Below, piece after piece: positions 9,576 to 18,988 of a stretch of 54,322 bases of DNA; the first letter of the stretch is position 1; the number at the start of each line of letters is the position of its first letter. The notes under the pieces are model-generated. The model was not told the DNA's origin. It worked only from the letters and a program-made list of their open reading frames with translations, and did not search any database. This DNA comes from Phascolarctobacterium sp. (GTDB lineage Bacteria; Bacillota; Negativicutes; Acidaminococcales; Acidaminococcaceae). Position numbers and translations under genes: made by a program. The stretch is taken from assembly GCA_017467905.1 (NCBI GenBank), contig JAFUKD010000020.1, positions 1 to 54,322 on the forward strand, in the 5' to 3' direction.

Positions 9576-10303
9576 GCTAATCTGTAACCACGAGGAGTTA
9601 CCAGCTTGCCGTTAATAACTTGGGTTTGGCTGTTGCCTATAATAACGGTAGAGAACATATCTACCTTCAAATCGCGCAGCTCCTGCAGGGTAGTAATTTC
9701 GTAAGCTTCTCCCTCGCGGCCAATATTACGCACAATTCCGGCAGGCACGTCGCCACGTTGGTTCTTGAGCATAATGTCGCAGGCACGCTGCAAATAATCA
9801 TGACGTTTAATGCTGGAAGGATTGTAAAGACAGATGCAAAAATCTGCTTGGGAAGCGCAGTCTAAACGTTTCGCAATTTTTTCCCACGGGGTAAGCAAAT
9901 CGCTAAGGGAAATTAAGCAGAAGTCACTGATAAGCGGCGCACCAAGAACAGCAGCGCCAGAGCAGGCAGCAGTTATTCCGGGAACAACCTCTATTTCTAC
10001 TTCCGGATGCTCTGCGGCAACCTGGTACATAATGCCAGCCATTCCGTAAACCCCTGCGTCGCCACTGGAAATCATAGCAACGGTTTGACCCTTCAAGGCT
10101 TCCTCCAAGGTCAGCTTGCAGCGGTCAACCTCCTTGCGCATACCGGTAGAAAGAAATTTTTTATCCGCAAAAGCTTCCTTAATTAAATTTACATACACAT
10201 GATAGCCTGCAATAACATCACAGGAATTCAAGGCATCAACGGCGCGCTTGGTCATTTGCTCCACGCCGCCGGGTCCAAGGCCCACAACAAAAATCTTAGC
10301 CAT
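9572..10303 (-). CDS. cbiH: Cobalt-precorrin-3B C17-methyltransferase CbiH
   Basis: CbiH methylates C17 while ring contraction takes place and the delta-lactone forms. The 243-residue protein is a single tetrapyrrole-methylase domain with VVGLGPGGVEQMT at the start, MISSGDAGVYGMAG for SAM binding and VVPGITAACSGAAVLGAPL. The LISDFCLISLSDLLTPWEKI stretch is typical of CobJ/CbiH. No second domain is attached, unlike the CbiH60 type. Confidence 0.94.
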   Translation of the reverse strand: MAKIFVVGLGPGGVEQMTKRAVDALNSCDVIAGYHVYVNLIKEAFADKKFLSTGMRKEVDRCKLTLEEALKGQTVAMISSGDAGVYGMAGIMYQVAAEHPEVEIEVVPGITAACSGAAVLGAPLISDFCLISLSDLLTPWEKIAKRLDCASQADFCICLYNPSSIKRHDYLQRACDIMLKNQRGDVPAGIVRNIGREGEAYEITTLQELRDLKVDMFSTVIIGNSQTQVINGKLVTPRGYRLA

Positions 10304-10318
10304 CTCTATTTACCATCC

Positions 10319-11389
10319 TTACTCAGTTTTTAATCCTGTTTTATTCAAATCCAAGGTTATATCTTCTACAGCAATGGCAAGGGTTACGCCATTAAGACTG
10401 GTCTTGGGCAGCAGTAGCCTACCGCCACCGCTCGCCTTAACCGCACTGCGCTCACACACATTGCTTACGCCCACAACGCTTTTCACAAAATCAGAAGGCG
10501 TAAAATTACCTTCAACCCTGCTCAAGGCATCTGCACTGTAAAATTGGGTGCGCCATTTATATTTTTCGGCAAAGGCTAAGAGCCCCGCCTCGTCCTGCTT
10601 CAAATCAACGGAAGCAATGCTCACCACACAGCGCTTGTCAATTTTCAAACGCTCCAGCTGCGGCAGCACTAAGGCTTCAATATTTTCTAAGGGCGTATTC
10701 CTACGGCAGCCAATGCCCAAATGCACTATCTTCGGTAAAAGGCGCACCGTTGTCAAAAAAGGCTGCGCCATTTTATCCAAGGTGACAGCCATCCCCACAA
10801 GGTACTTACCCTTTTCGGAGGTAAGCTCTATATTTCGGGGCAAGGGCTTCGCCACGGGGAAGTCGCTGTACAAGCCCACAACATCGTCGTGAACGAGAGC
10901 AGCAGCAAAATCCTTCGCCGCCTTTAGGGAGCAGATAACCATTCTGTTACGCGCCGCCCACTCGTCCACAGCAAAAAGGCCGTTGACATCGGTAGCAGTA
11001 GTAACGCAGGCTTGACCGCCAAGGTGGGCAGCAAGCACTCGCGCCAGCTCATTGGCACCGCCAATATGCCCTGCAATCAGGGGAATGATAAACTTTCCCC
11101 GCTCATCTACGGAAACCACCGCCGGGTCAAGAAGCTTGCTTTTCAAAAAGGGGGCAATGGATCGCACGGCAATCCCTACGGAGCCGACGAACACAATGGC
11201 TTGGCAATCCTTAAAGGCTGCTTCCGTAACTTCATTGTGGTTTCCAGCCATGGCAGGCAGCTTTGCCTCTTCGGCGTATTTGGGCAAGGTCTGTACCCTT
11301 ACCTCGTAGCCAAGGCTTTCCAAAAGCTCTCCTACATTTTTACTAAGCTGCGCTCCCCGCAGGGAAAAGGAATATACTGCGGCACGCAT
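10319..11389 (-). CDS. cbiG: Cobalt-precorrin-5A hydrolase CbiG
   Basis: CbiG opens the lactone ring of cobalt-precorrin-5A and releases the two-carbon fragment as acetaldehyde. The 356-residue product has the N-terminal CbiG domain, a middle segment with PLIAGHIGGANELAR and FAVDEWA, and a C-terminal CobE-like domain beginning LGIGCRRNTPLENIE. Domain order and length match stand-alone CbiG. It starts two bases after the cbiF stop. Confidence 0.94.
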   Translation of the reverse strand: MRAAVYSFSLRGAQLSKNVGELLESLGYEVRVQTLPKYAEEAKLPAMAGNHNEVTEAAFKDCQAIVFVGSVGIAVRSIAPFLKSKLLDPAVVSVDERGKFIIPLIAGHIGGANELARVLAAHLGGQACVTTATDVNGLFAVDEWAARNRMVICSLKAAKDFAAALVHDDVVGLYSDFPVAKPLPRNIELTSEKGKYLVGMAVTLDKMAQPFLTTVRLLPKIVHLGIGCRRNTPLENIEALVLPQLERLKIDKRCVVSIASVDLKQDEAGLLAFAEKYKWRTQFYSADALSRVEGNFTPSDFVKSVVGVSNVCERSAVKASGGGRLLLPKTSLNGVTLAIAVEDITLDLNKTGLKTE

Positions 11390-11390
11390 T

Positions 11391-12176
11391 TTATTTTACC
11401 TCTGGCTTCAGGTTTAATTTGGAAGGGTCTGCCTGACGGAACATATGGGTGTAGGTAGGATTGTAAAGCTCGCTGCGCTCGTATTCGCAGCCAAGGAAAT
11501 CACCTACGGTAATCAAGGCAGTTTTAGTAATATTATATTCTGCTGCGCAAGCCGCAATGGTTCCTACGGTGCAGCGTACAACCTTTTCATCAGGCCAAGA
11601 AGCCTTGTACACGATTGCAGCAGGAGTTTCCGGCTTGTAACCGCCCTTGATAAGTTCTGTTTGCAATTTTTCCAGCATGCCACTGGAAAGGAAGATAACC
11701 ATTGTCGCCTTGTGAGCTGCGTAATCGGCAATCTTCTGCTTGGAAGGAACAGGAGTTCTGCCCTCCATACGAGTGATAATTACAGATTGGCTTACGTTGG
11801 GCAGTGTGTATTCCGCATCCAAGGCAGCAGCTGCCGCGCAGAAGGAGCTTACGCCCGGCACAATCTCAAAATCCAAATTATAGCTACGCAATAAATCAAT
11901 TTGCTCGCGATGAGCACCATATACACTGGGGTCACCGGTGTGCAGGCGTACAACCAGCTTGCCTTCCTGAGCAGCAGGAACCATTGCCGCAATAACCTCT
12001 TCCAAGGTCATGGAAGCACTGTCCATAATTACGCACTCCGGCTTTGCGTATTCCAAAAGCCCCGGATTAACCAAAGAGCCTGCGTAAATAATCAGGTCTG
12101 CCTTTTCCAATAATTCTTTGCCCTTCACAGTAATCAAATCAACTGCGCCAGGACCAGCACCAATAAAATAAATCAT
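11391..12176 (-). CDS. cbiF: Cobalt-precorrin-4 C11-methyltransferase CbiF
   Basis: CbiF transfers a methyl group from SAM to C11 of cobalt-precorrin-4. The 261-residue protein has the expected FIGAGPGAVDLITVKG start, YAGSLVNPGLLEYAK, VVRLHTGDPSVYGAHREQ and FLSSGMLEKL motifs, which separate CbiF/CobM from the related CbiL and CbiH. Its start overlaps the cbiD stop by 4 bp. Confidence 0.95.
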   Translation of the reverse strand: MIYFIGAGPGAVDLITVKGKELLEKADLIIYAGSLVNPGLLEYAKPECVIMDSASMTLEEVIAAMVPAAQEGKLVVRLHTGDPSVYGAHREQIDLLRSYNLDFEIVPGVSSFCAAAAALDAEYTLPNVSQSVIITRMEGRTPVPSKQKIADYAAHKATMVIFLSSGMLEKLQTELIKGGYKPETPAAIVYKASWPDEKVVRCTVGTIAACAAEYNITKTALITVGDFLGCEYERSELYNPTYTHMFRQADPSKLNLKPEVK

Positions 12177-13342
12177 TCTTCCTCAATCTCCTTTGCTACA
12201 CGTTTATGTAAGTTCACCAGCTGGTCAGCCTCCTGGGTTCTGCCCAGAATACCGTACACATTGGAGAACATCAACGCTCCTGTTTTTATTTTTCCATGCA
12301 CGCGATGCTGCATGTAAAAGTCAATTTTTTTCGTAACCTCCTGCATGACAGGCTCAAAAATATTTTCACGCTGTAAAATCTTTGCTACCTCATCCGTAGT
12401 CAGGCAGTTGTAAATTTCCTGCCCCACTTCCTTCGTAGCACCATGGAACATCGCCTGCAGGGCGAATAGCTCTGTACGGCAGTCAGCGTATTTGGAATGG
12501 GTGTTCATTACCCCTTGGGAAAGCTTTACTAATTTGCCGGCGTGTCCAATTAAAAGCAGTGTTTCAAATCCGCAGAACACAGCGTAATCTAAAAGCTCCC
12601 CTACAAAATTACTACAGGTTACCCTGTCAGAAATATCCAGCTGCAAAACGTCGCGGGTAAAATCCTCTCCGTAATTGCCAAAGAATACCAAAAGGTTTTT
12701 ATTGCCCTTGGCCTTTTGAGAATTTAGCTCCACATACATGGTTTCCACTAAAGCCTTTTCGCTCATGGGCTCCACAATACCGCTGGTACCAAGAACAGAA
12801 AGACCACCTACAATTCCCAAGCGGGGGTTAAAGGTTTTCTTGGCAATCTCCACCCCTGCCGGAATGGAAATTGTTACCCGTAAGCCGCCGGTGTAATTAT
12901 TTTGCGCCATTACCTTCCGTAATTCTGTGACAATCATTTTTCTGGGAGTTGGGTTAATGGCAGGTCCTCCCATCTGGCAGGAAAGCCCCGGCTTTGTAAC
13001 CTTGCCCACGCCAATGCCGCCGCAAATTTCCACATCAGCTTCCCCTGTCTTTAAGGGTCTTTCTATTTTTTCAACCTTGACGTAAACCAGAATACCATTG
13101 GTGTCATCCGGGTCGTCGCCGGAATCCTTACGGATGGCGCAGCTTACATAATCATTGCCACGCTCCACCTCCAAAGGCTCTAAATCTAAGACAATCCCCT
13201 TGGGAGTATCAATGCGGATAATTTCAATCCGCGTTCCCGTCAGCAGCATGGTCGCCGCAGCCTTGGCAGCAGCAGTGGCACAGCTTCCCGTGGTATAGCC
13301 ACAGCGCAGCTTCTTGCCCTGCGAAAATTGATATTCCTCCAC
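12173..13342 (-). CDS. cbiD: Cobalt-precorrin-5B C1-methyltransferase CbiD
   Basis: CbiD methylates C1 in the anaerobic pathway. The 389-residue protein shows the signature LRCGYTTGSCATAAAKAA close to the start, the GGIGVGKVTKPGL segment and GFETLLLIGHAGKLVKL. I place the start at the GTG at 13342: an AAAGGAG site that overlaps the stop codon of the upstream ABC gene lies 8 nt before it. A longer frame from 13366 would start inside that gene. Confidence 0.94.
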   Translation of the reverse strand: MEEYQFSQGKKLRCGYTTGSCATAAAKAAATMLLTGTRIEIIRIDTPKGIVLDLEPLEVERGNDYVSCAIRKDSGDDPDDTNGILVYVKVEKIERPLKTGEADVEICGGIGVGKVTKPGLSCQMGGPAINPTPRKMIVTELRKVMAQNNYTGGLRVTISIPAGVEIAKKTFNPRLGIVGGLSVLGTSGIVEPMSEKALVETMYVELNSQKAKGNKNLLVFFGNYGEDFTRDVLQLDISDRVTCSNFVGELLDYAVFCGFETLLLIGHAGKLVKLSQGVMNTHSKYADCRTELFALQAMFHGATKEVGQEIYNCLTTDEVAKILQRENIFEPVMQEVTKKIDFYMQHRVHGKIKTGALMFSNVYGILGRTQEADQLVNLHKRVAKEIEEE

Positions 13343-13355
13343 AGCCTCAGCTCCT

Positions 13356-15068
13356 TTATTTTTCACTTAGCTCATAGAGCTTTTTGTAAATACCATTTTT
13401 TGCAAGCAGCTCCTCGTGCTTACCCATCTCTGCAATTTCTCCGTCGTGCAGTACCACAATACGGTCCGCATTTATAATTGTAGAAAGACGATGGGCAATG
13501 ATAAGGGTTGTCCTGTTTTGGGACAGCTTGTCCAAAGCAGCTTGAATTTGTTTTTCCGTCTTGGTGTCGAGAGCAGAGGTTGCCTCGTCCAAAATCAAGA
13601 CGGGCGGATTTTTCAGGAACACTCTGGCAATGGCAAGGCGCTGCTTTTGTCCGCCACTCAGCTTCACGCCCCGCTCGCCAATTCCCGTAGCGTAGCCTTC
13701 CGGCAAACGCCTGATGAATTCATCTGCTGCGGCAAGCTTAGCTGCTTGAACAATCTCCTCTGGGGAAGCCTCCTGCTTGCCATAGGCAATGTTAAAGCTG
13801 ACGGAATCAGAAAACAGGAACACCTCCTGCTGCACCAAACCAATTTGCCTGCGCAAGCCCTGCTGCTTGTAAGCATTCACGTCCACGCCATCTATTAAAA
13901 TTCTTCCCTGCTCCGGCTCGTAAAAGCGAAGCAGCAAGCTGGCAATGGTAGTCTTGCCTGCTCCCGTAGCGCCTACAAAGGCAACCTTCTCTCCGGGAGC
14001 AATGCGTAAATTTATATTTTTCAAAACCCTTTGTCCATCAAGGTAGCCAAAGGTAACGTTCTCAAAAACTATCTCGCCCTTAATGTTATTACACTCCACC
14101 GCTCCCTCTACGTCAGCAATCTCTTCCGGCTGGGAAATTATTTCGTGGAAGCGGGCGAAGCCTGCCATGCCACGCTGATACATTTCTGTGAACACGGTCA
14201 AACGCAGCAAGGGCTTCATAAACAGGTTCACATATAATAGGAAGGCAACAAAATCGCTAAGGGTAAGCTCTTCGGCAGCGATAAGCAAGCCACCGCATGC
14301 CAAAAGGGCAAGATTGGTAATATTAGTAAAGAAATTGACGGTACTATTAAAATAGGAAAGAAGTTTGTAGGAAGAGATGCGCACGTTCCGCAGCTCGTTA
14401 CTCTTTTCCATAAAGCGCAGCCGCTCCGCATCCTCGCAGGCAAAAGCCTTAACCAAGCGCACGCCGCCCAGGGCTTCTTCTGCCTGAGCAGAAAGCTCTC
14501 CGGATTTGGCACGGTTCCTGCGAAAAGCATTCTTCATCTTGCGGTTCACAACAACCGTATGCACCGCCTTAATGGTTAGCAGCAAGGCAATCAACGCGCC
14601 TAACTGGGGGTTCATCCATAGCAAAATACCCAAGGTACCTGCCATAGTGATACAGCAGATTAGCAAATCATTAGGCCCGCGGTAGGTAAGCTCGCTAATT
14701 TCCACAATGTCGCTGGTCAAACGAGAAAGCAGCTGCCCCGTCTTACTGTTATCGTAAAAACGGAAGGACATTTTCTGCAAATGGCTGAACAAATCACGGC
14801 GCATATCATTTTCAATGGAAGCGCTCATAATATGACCAAAGTAGTTAATGGCAAAGAGCAGTGCAAAATTAAAACAGTACAAGCCAAAGAGAATGGCAAT
14901 CCAATATAAAATACCTTCCACATTTTTCTGGGGCAGCTCCACATTCATAACGTGGCGCACCAAAATTGGGAAAAGTAAATCTAAAACCGCCGCTACGCAG
15001 GAGCCAATAGCGACTCCGGCAAAATGCAGCTTGTAAGGACGGTAGTAAGCAATAAAATCTTTCAGCAT
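13356..15068 (-). CDS. ABC exporter-type half transporter (MsbA-like) inside the cobalamin operon
   Basis: The 570-residue protein joins an N-terminal six-helix type I exporter membrane domain (about 1-310) to a C-terminal ATPase. The ATPase has the Walker A VGATGAGKTT, the signature LSGGQKQRLAIARV, and the Walker B LILDEATSALD. Such proteins work as homo- or heterodimers; no partner gene is adjacent, so a homodimer is likely. Its start overlaps the propeller gene by 1 bp and its stop overlaps the cbiD ribosome site, so it is firmly part of the operon. The substrate is unknown; export of a corrinoid, a lipid or a cobalt chelate are all possible. Confidence 0.88.
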   Translation of the reverse strand: MLKDFIAYYRPYKLHFAGVAIGSCVAAVLDLLFPILVRHVMNVELPQKNVEGILYWIAILFGLYCFNFALLFAINYFGHIMSASIENDMRRDLFSHLQKMSFRFYDNSKTGQLLSRLTSDIVEISELTYRGPNDLLICCITMAGTLGILLWMNPQLGALIALLLTIKAVHTVVVNRKMKNAFRRNRAKSGELSAQAEEALGGVRLVKAFACEDAERLRFMEKSNELRNVRISSYKLLSYFNSTVNFFTNITNLALLACGGLLIAAEELTLSDFVAFLLYVNLFMKPLLRLTVFTEMYQRGMAGFARFHEIISQPEEIADVEGAVECNNIKGEIVFENVTFGYLDGQRVLKNINLRIAPGEKVAFVGATGAGKTTIASLLLRFYEPEQGRILIDGVDVNAYKQQGLRRQIGLVQQEVFLFSDSVSFNIAYGKQEASPEEIVQAAKLAAADEFIRRLPEGYATGIGERGVKLSGGQKQRLAIARVFLKNPPVLILDEATSALDTKTEKQIQAALDKLSQNRTTLIIAHRLSTIINADRIVVLHDGEIAEMGKHEELLAKNGIYKKLYELSEK

Positions 15069-16489
15069 CAGCCCTTACCTCCTGCCTGTGCTACTTGGGA
15101 AGTATCCCAAATGTGCAGCCTATAAGCTCCCAAGATTTTTCCTTGGGGCGTAAGGGCAGGCGCTTCCACAGCGGCAACCTTGCTGCCGTCAGGGCTAATG
15201 TCAATAGCTTGGCAGGGTCCCTCCGTAGGGAAGAAAAGCTTTTGCTGGCCATCCTTTAAATCTACCAGCAGCATTCCGTGAGCAGAATAATTGTGAGTAC
15301 GCACGTTACGCCCTACGGCGCAGGCTGCCAAATTATCTGCAAAGGCAAGCTCTTCCATAGTGCCTTCTGCCTTGAACTGGTATTTAAAATTACCTTCCGT
15401 GTCAAAAAGGAAGATACTATTATTGCTGGGATGCTCCAAGGGAGTGGGCAGCTGCCAGTTTTCACGGTTAAAGGTGTTAATTGTGGTAAAGACCACCCCG
15501 TAATCAGTAACGAAGCCGTCACGACCGGAAGCGTTAATCCAAGTGTTATCCACATGGGCAGGCTTGGAAACAAAGCGTGACCACAACAGCTTGCCCCCGT
15601 CATCAAAGAGCAAGCCCCTGCCATCACTACAGCTGGCTGCCAAAAAGCGTCCGTCCTTAGAATAGTTGGGACTGCTGCGGACAACAGTGTTTTCAAAGGG
15701 CGGTACAGGGGGAACCCACACAGAGTTCAGCAGCTCGCCGGTCTTTTTATCTAAAAAGTACAAGGTGTCCCGATATTTCATATCCGTCCTGTAATCGTAG
15801 GCAGAAGTGGAGATGACAACCTTGCCGTTATTATCGTTAACATCACACCAGTTTATCCAGCAGTCTATATTTTCATGAGCAGGATATTGCCACAGCAGCT
15901 TGCCGTCCTTCTCAATGGCAAGCATTTTGGCATTATAGCTTCTGGTTCCGTCCTTAGTCATTTTAAAACGGTAGGAGTTGGCGTATACATTATCTTCCTT
16001 ATCCACAGCGATATGGACAATGGAAGGATGGGAGCGCAAAGAAGCCTCCGTCCCGACGTAATCTGCTGCCTTATGCTGCCAACGGATATCGCCGCTCTTA
16101 ACATCAATGGCAAAAAGACCGCCTTCCGGACTGGCTTCCCCAAGGTAAGCAGTTTTAGTATCGTTGCTGATGCACACGGAAATTATCTTGCCAATACCAA
16201 GGGAGCGCTTCCACAGCTGGCGTCCCTCATTGTTAAAGAGGAACAGCTCGCCCCGCTCCGTACCCACCAGCCAAGCATCTTCCGCTTTAATGTAACGGAC
16301 AATTGCCTTGGTAAAGCCCATACGGTCATAGTTAATGGTAGGAATATCTCCCAAGTAAGCGCTTACGCCATGCTCGTTATCTGCAATATGAAATTGGTTC
16401 CACGGTGTTCTGCTGCCTGTAATCCAATACAGGGCACACCAGCTCACCGCTAAAATAAACAGAGCAAACCAGCCCTTAAAATTTTTCAT
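15068..16489 (-). CDS. Membrane-anchored beta-propeller protein (PQQ/WD40-like repeats)
   Basis: The 473-residue protein has one N-terminal hydrophobic helix (about residues 5-25) and then a set of about eight blade-like repeats of the form FLFNNEGRQLWKRS, FAIDVKSGDIRWQH, LAIEKDGKLLWQYP and LLFDDGGKLLWSRF, as in outer-membrane or periplasmic PQQ-like propellers. The anchor with the bulk following it predicts a periplasmic propeller. The start ATG at 16489 overlaps the T-component stop as ATGA. It is encoded between the ECF transporter and the corrin genes, so a substrate-binding or accessory role in that uptake is possible; no catalytic site is visible. Function unknown. Confidence 0.75.
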   Translation of the reverse strand: MKNFKGWFALFILAVSWCALYWITGSRTPWNQFHIADNEHGVSAYLGDIPTINYDRMGFTKAIVRYIKAEDAWLVGTERGELFLFNNEGRQLWKRSLGIGKIISVCISNDTKTAYLGEASPEGGLFAIDVKSGDIRWQHKAADYVGTEASLRSHPSIVHIAVDKEDNVYANSYRFKMTKDGTRSYNAKMLAIEKDGKLLWQYPAHENIDCWINWCDVNDNNGKVVISTSAYDYRTDMKYRDTLYFLDKKTGELLNSVWVPPVPPFENTVVRSSPNYSKDGRFLAASCSDGRGLLFDDGGKLLWSRFVSKPAHVDNTWINASGRDGFVTDYGVVFTTINTFNRENWQLPTPLEHPSNNSIFLFDTEGNFKYQFKAEGTMEELAFADNLAACAVGRNVRTHNYSAHGMLLVDLKDGQQKLFFPTEGPCQAIDISPDGSKVAAVEAPALTPQGKILGAYRLHIWDTSQVAQAGGKG

Positions 16490-17361
16490 AGATATAATTT
16501 CGTCCAATCATAAGCCTGACGAAGCACGCCAAAATAAAAGCCCTGCTCCGACAAAAGATAAGATATTTTGCTGCTGACAATGACAGCAACCAAAACAGAA
16601 AGGGTAACGCAGCAAAATTTTTCCCGCCAATCCCATACCATAGACTGCCTATTAGCATTGGCGAGGAAAAAGCCCCTGCTGACAACGGAAAGCGCCAAGA
16701 TCTGAGCACGTCTTAAACAGCGCGCCAATAAGGGCTTGGCGATATAGGGCAAGTGACGGATAACTGCCGTCCTGCCACTATGACTATCGCTGCGCAGCTG
16801 TAACGCCGTAATAACCTCGCCGGTTTCTGCAGCAAGCACCGGTAAAAAGCGGATTGCCGTTACCAGCATGAAGGCAATTTGAGGCGAAAGGCGCCAGGCA
16901 ATTAAGGCTTGTAGTAATTGGCGAGGGTCACTGGTCCAACACACCAAAAGTCCCAGACTCATCATACTGGCAGAGCGCAAGCCCTGCACCGCTCCGTACA
17001 AAATGCCTTCCCTGTAAACGTACAGCCCTCCGGTTAAAGTTCCTAAGAACCCTGCGTCCGGAGCAATGAGTACAAACAAGGGAGTGCGTGTGCTTTGGGC
17101 GAAGAAAAGAGCCTGGCTGAACATGCTTCCCCACAATCCCAGCAGGAGCAGCATTGCCAGTACCTTCCATTTATAAATGGAAGTGCCTGCTGCCACGTGC
17201 AGCAGCAATGTCAAAGTAAAAAGCACAAACAAACTGCGAGGGTTATCTATGGTAATCGTAAGAATGGCAAATAAAAATAATACTATCAGCTTCGTGCGGC
17301 CATTTAATTTTTGAATCCAAGGCGAAGCATCAGTGCCTTCCCACAGTTGACGTACTGACAT
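16486..17361 (-). CDS. ECF transporter T component (CbiQ-like)
   Basis: The 291-residue protein is an integral membrane protein of the CbiQ/EcfT family, the transmembrane coupling part of energy-coupling-factor importers. It has an N-terminal IQKLNGRTKLIVLFLFA segment, several hydrophobic helices, and the cytoplasmic coupling helices around VITALQLRS and ALSVVSRGF near residues 185-230. It has a GGAGG ribosome site, and its start overlaps the ATPase gene by 32 bp. It would link the double ATPase to the membrane protein upstream. Confidence 0.88.
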   Translation of the reverse strand: MSVRQLWEGTDASPWIQKLNGRTKLIVLFLFAILTITIDNPRSLFVLFTLTLLLHVAAGTSIYKWKVLAMLLLLGLWGSMFSQALFFAQSTRTPLFVLIAPDAGFLGTLTGGLYVYREGILYGAVQGLRSASMMSLGLLVCWTSDPRQLLQALIAWRLSPQIAFMLVTAIRFLPVLAAETGEVITALQLRSDSHSGRTAVIRHLPYIAKPLLARCLRRAQILALSVVSRGFFLANANRQSMVWDWREKFCCVTLSVLVAVIVSSKISYLLSEQGFYFGVLRQAYDWTKLYL

Positions 17362-18985
17362 AGCACTTCACCTCCTCTGCGGTAATGCACGGCGGTACGG
17401 TAATTTCTTCACAAATATCTAACAGGCTGGAAGCTGCCAAGCCACCTGCCTGCAGCAGTGCGCGGTTACTAAGCACTGTTTCCGTGGGAGCATCAGCAAG
17501 AATCCTGCCCTGACTGAGGACAATTACCCTGTCGGCAACCTCTGTAGCCAGCTCCACGTCGTGAGTGCAGATGAACACACAGCCACCGGAATTCTTATAA
17601 TCTAAAAGCAGCTTCTTAATTTCGGTTAAGCTTTGCTCATCCTGACCGGTAGTAGGCTCGTCCAAAAGTAAAAGCTGGGGCTTCTTTGCCAGCATGGCAC
17701 CCAGAACTACTCGCAGGCGTTGCCCCTTGCTTAAAGCCAAGGGAAAATCACGGGCGTAGTCCTGCAGGTTAAGCTTTACCAAAAGGGCTTCCACCTCTGA
17801 CGGGGTAATGCTTTTATTTTTCCAGCACAGCTCTTCTAAAACCGTATCAGCTAAAAGCATCAGGTCTGGCTCCTGCCTAAGGTAACCAATTTTTCCCAAG
17901 CCCTTCTCGATGGGAGCGCCAGCTAAATTTACACTGCCCTCTTCCACCTTCGCCAAACCGCCCAGCAAATTCATCAAGGTACTTTTCCCAGCACCGTTGA
18001 AGCCCATAAGGGCGGTAATCTGCTTTTGGCACAGCTCGAAGTTCAAGCCGTGCAAGGTTTCCTCGGCAGCACCGGGATATTTATAATGAAGGCTTTGCAC
18101 TTCAACTATTCTTTCCGAGGGAGCGCAACAGCTTTTGCAAGTTGCCTGCTCCTTTTCCAAAAGGCTACATTCATTTTTAATAAGGCTTACCACCTTTTGA
18201 TGAACGGATGACAATTCCGAAAGCTCCAAAATTCTGCACAGCTTTACATTCTGAGGCTCCCGCAAGCCAACGTCCTCCTTACCATCCAAAAGGCTCCAGG
18301 CATTTTCTGTAGCACCGTCATAAATTATTTTGCCAGCTTGCATTACAGCTAAACGCTTAAAATATCCGGCAAGCTCGTTAACACGGTGCTCTACCATTAA
18401 AATTGCAATTTTCTCCTCGCGATTCAGCTTGAGAAGCAAATTCAAAAAGTCCTGCACCCCTTGGGGGTTCATCTGGCTGACAGGCTCATCCAAAATCAAA
18501 AGCCGTGGCTTGGTAATTAAAATAGAAGCCAAAGCCAACCGTTGACGCTGGCCACCACTAAGCTGGTGAATGCTGTAATTCTCAAAGCCAGCCAAGCCAA
18601 CCAGGCGCAGGGTTTCACTTACCTGCTCCTTGATATAGTCCGGCTCCAAGCCTTGGTTTTCCAAAGCGAAGCCCACTTCGTCAGCAACAGTCATGGCAAA
18701 TAGCTGGTCGTCCGGCGATTGGTACACCGTGCCAACTAAAATGCCAATCTTTTCCGGAGAAAAGTTGGTAATATCCTCATTCTCCAAGTAAATTTTCCCT
18801 CGCAGCTCGCCCTTGTCGTTGTTGTTCAGCAAGCCGCTGATGGCTTTAATCAAGGTGGATTTCCCACAGCCGCTACGTCCTGCCAAAAGAAGCATCTCGC
18901 CTTCTGCCAGCTGTAGGTTTATTTTTTTCAAGGTAAATTTATGGCGGCTAAGGTAACGATAGGATAAATCTTCAATTTTCAACAT
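17330..18985 (-). CDS. ECF transporter double ATPase (two ABC domains in one chain)
   Basis: The 551-residue protein holds two complete ABC ATPase domains. The first has AGRSGCGKSTLIKAISG, LSGGQRQRLALASIL and LLILDEPVSQMNP. The second, from about residue 295, has GFNGAGKSTLMNLLGG, LSKGQRLRVVLGAML and LLLLDEPTTGQD. The link between them contains CKSCC. Fused A1-A2 proteins power ECF importers together with an adjacent T protein. It sits 3 bp after the membrane S-like gene. Confidence 0.9.
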   Translation of the reverse strand: MLKIEDLSYRYLSRHKFTLKKINLQLAEGEMLLLAGRSGCGKSTLIKAISGLLNNNDKGELRGKIYLENEDITNFSPEKIGILVGTVYQSPDDQLFAMTVADEVGFALENQGLEPDYIKEQVSETLRLVGLAGFENYSIHQLSGGQRQRLALASILITKPRLLILDEPVSQMNPQGVQDFLNLLLKLNREEKIAILMVEHRVNELAGYFKRLAVMQAGKIIYDGATENAWSLLDGKEDVGLREPQNVKLCRILELSELSSVHQKVVSLIKNECSLLEKEQATCKSCCAPSERIVEVQSLHYKYPGAAEETLHGLNFELCQKQITALMGFNGAGKSTLMNLLGGLAKVEEGSVNLAGAPIEKGLGKIGYLRQEPDLMLLADTVLEELCWKNKSITPSEVEALLVKLNLQDYARDFPLALSKGQRLRVVLGAMLAKKPQLLLLDEPTTGQDEQSLTEIKKLLLDYKNSGGCVFICTHDVELATEVADRVIVLSQGRILADAPTETVLSNRALLQAGGLAASSLLDICEEITVPPCITAEEVKCYVSTSTVGRH

Positions 18986-18988
18986 AAG

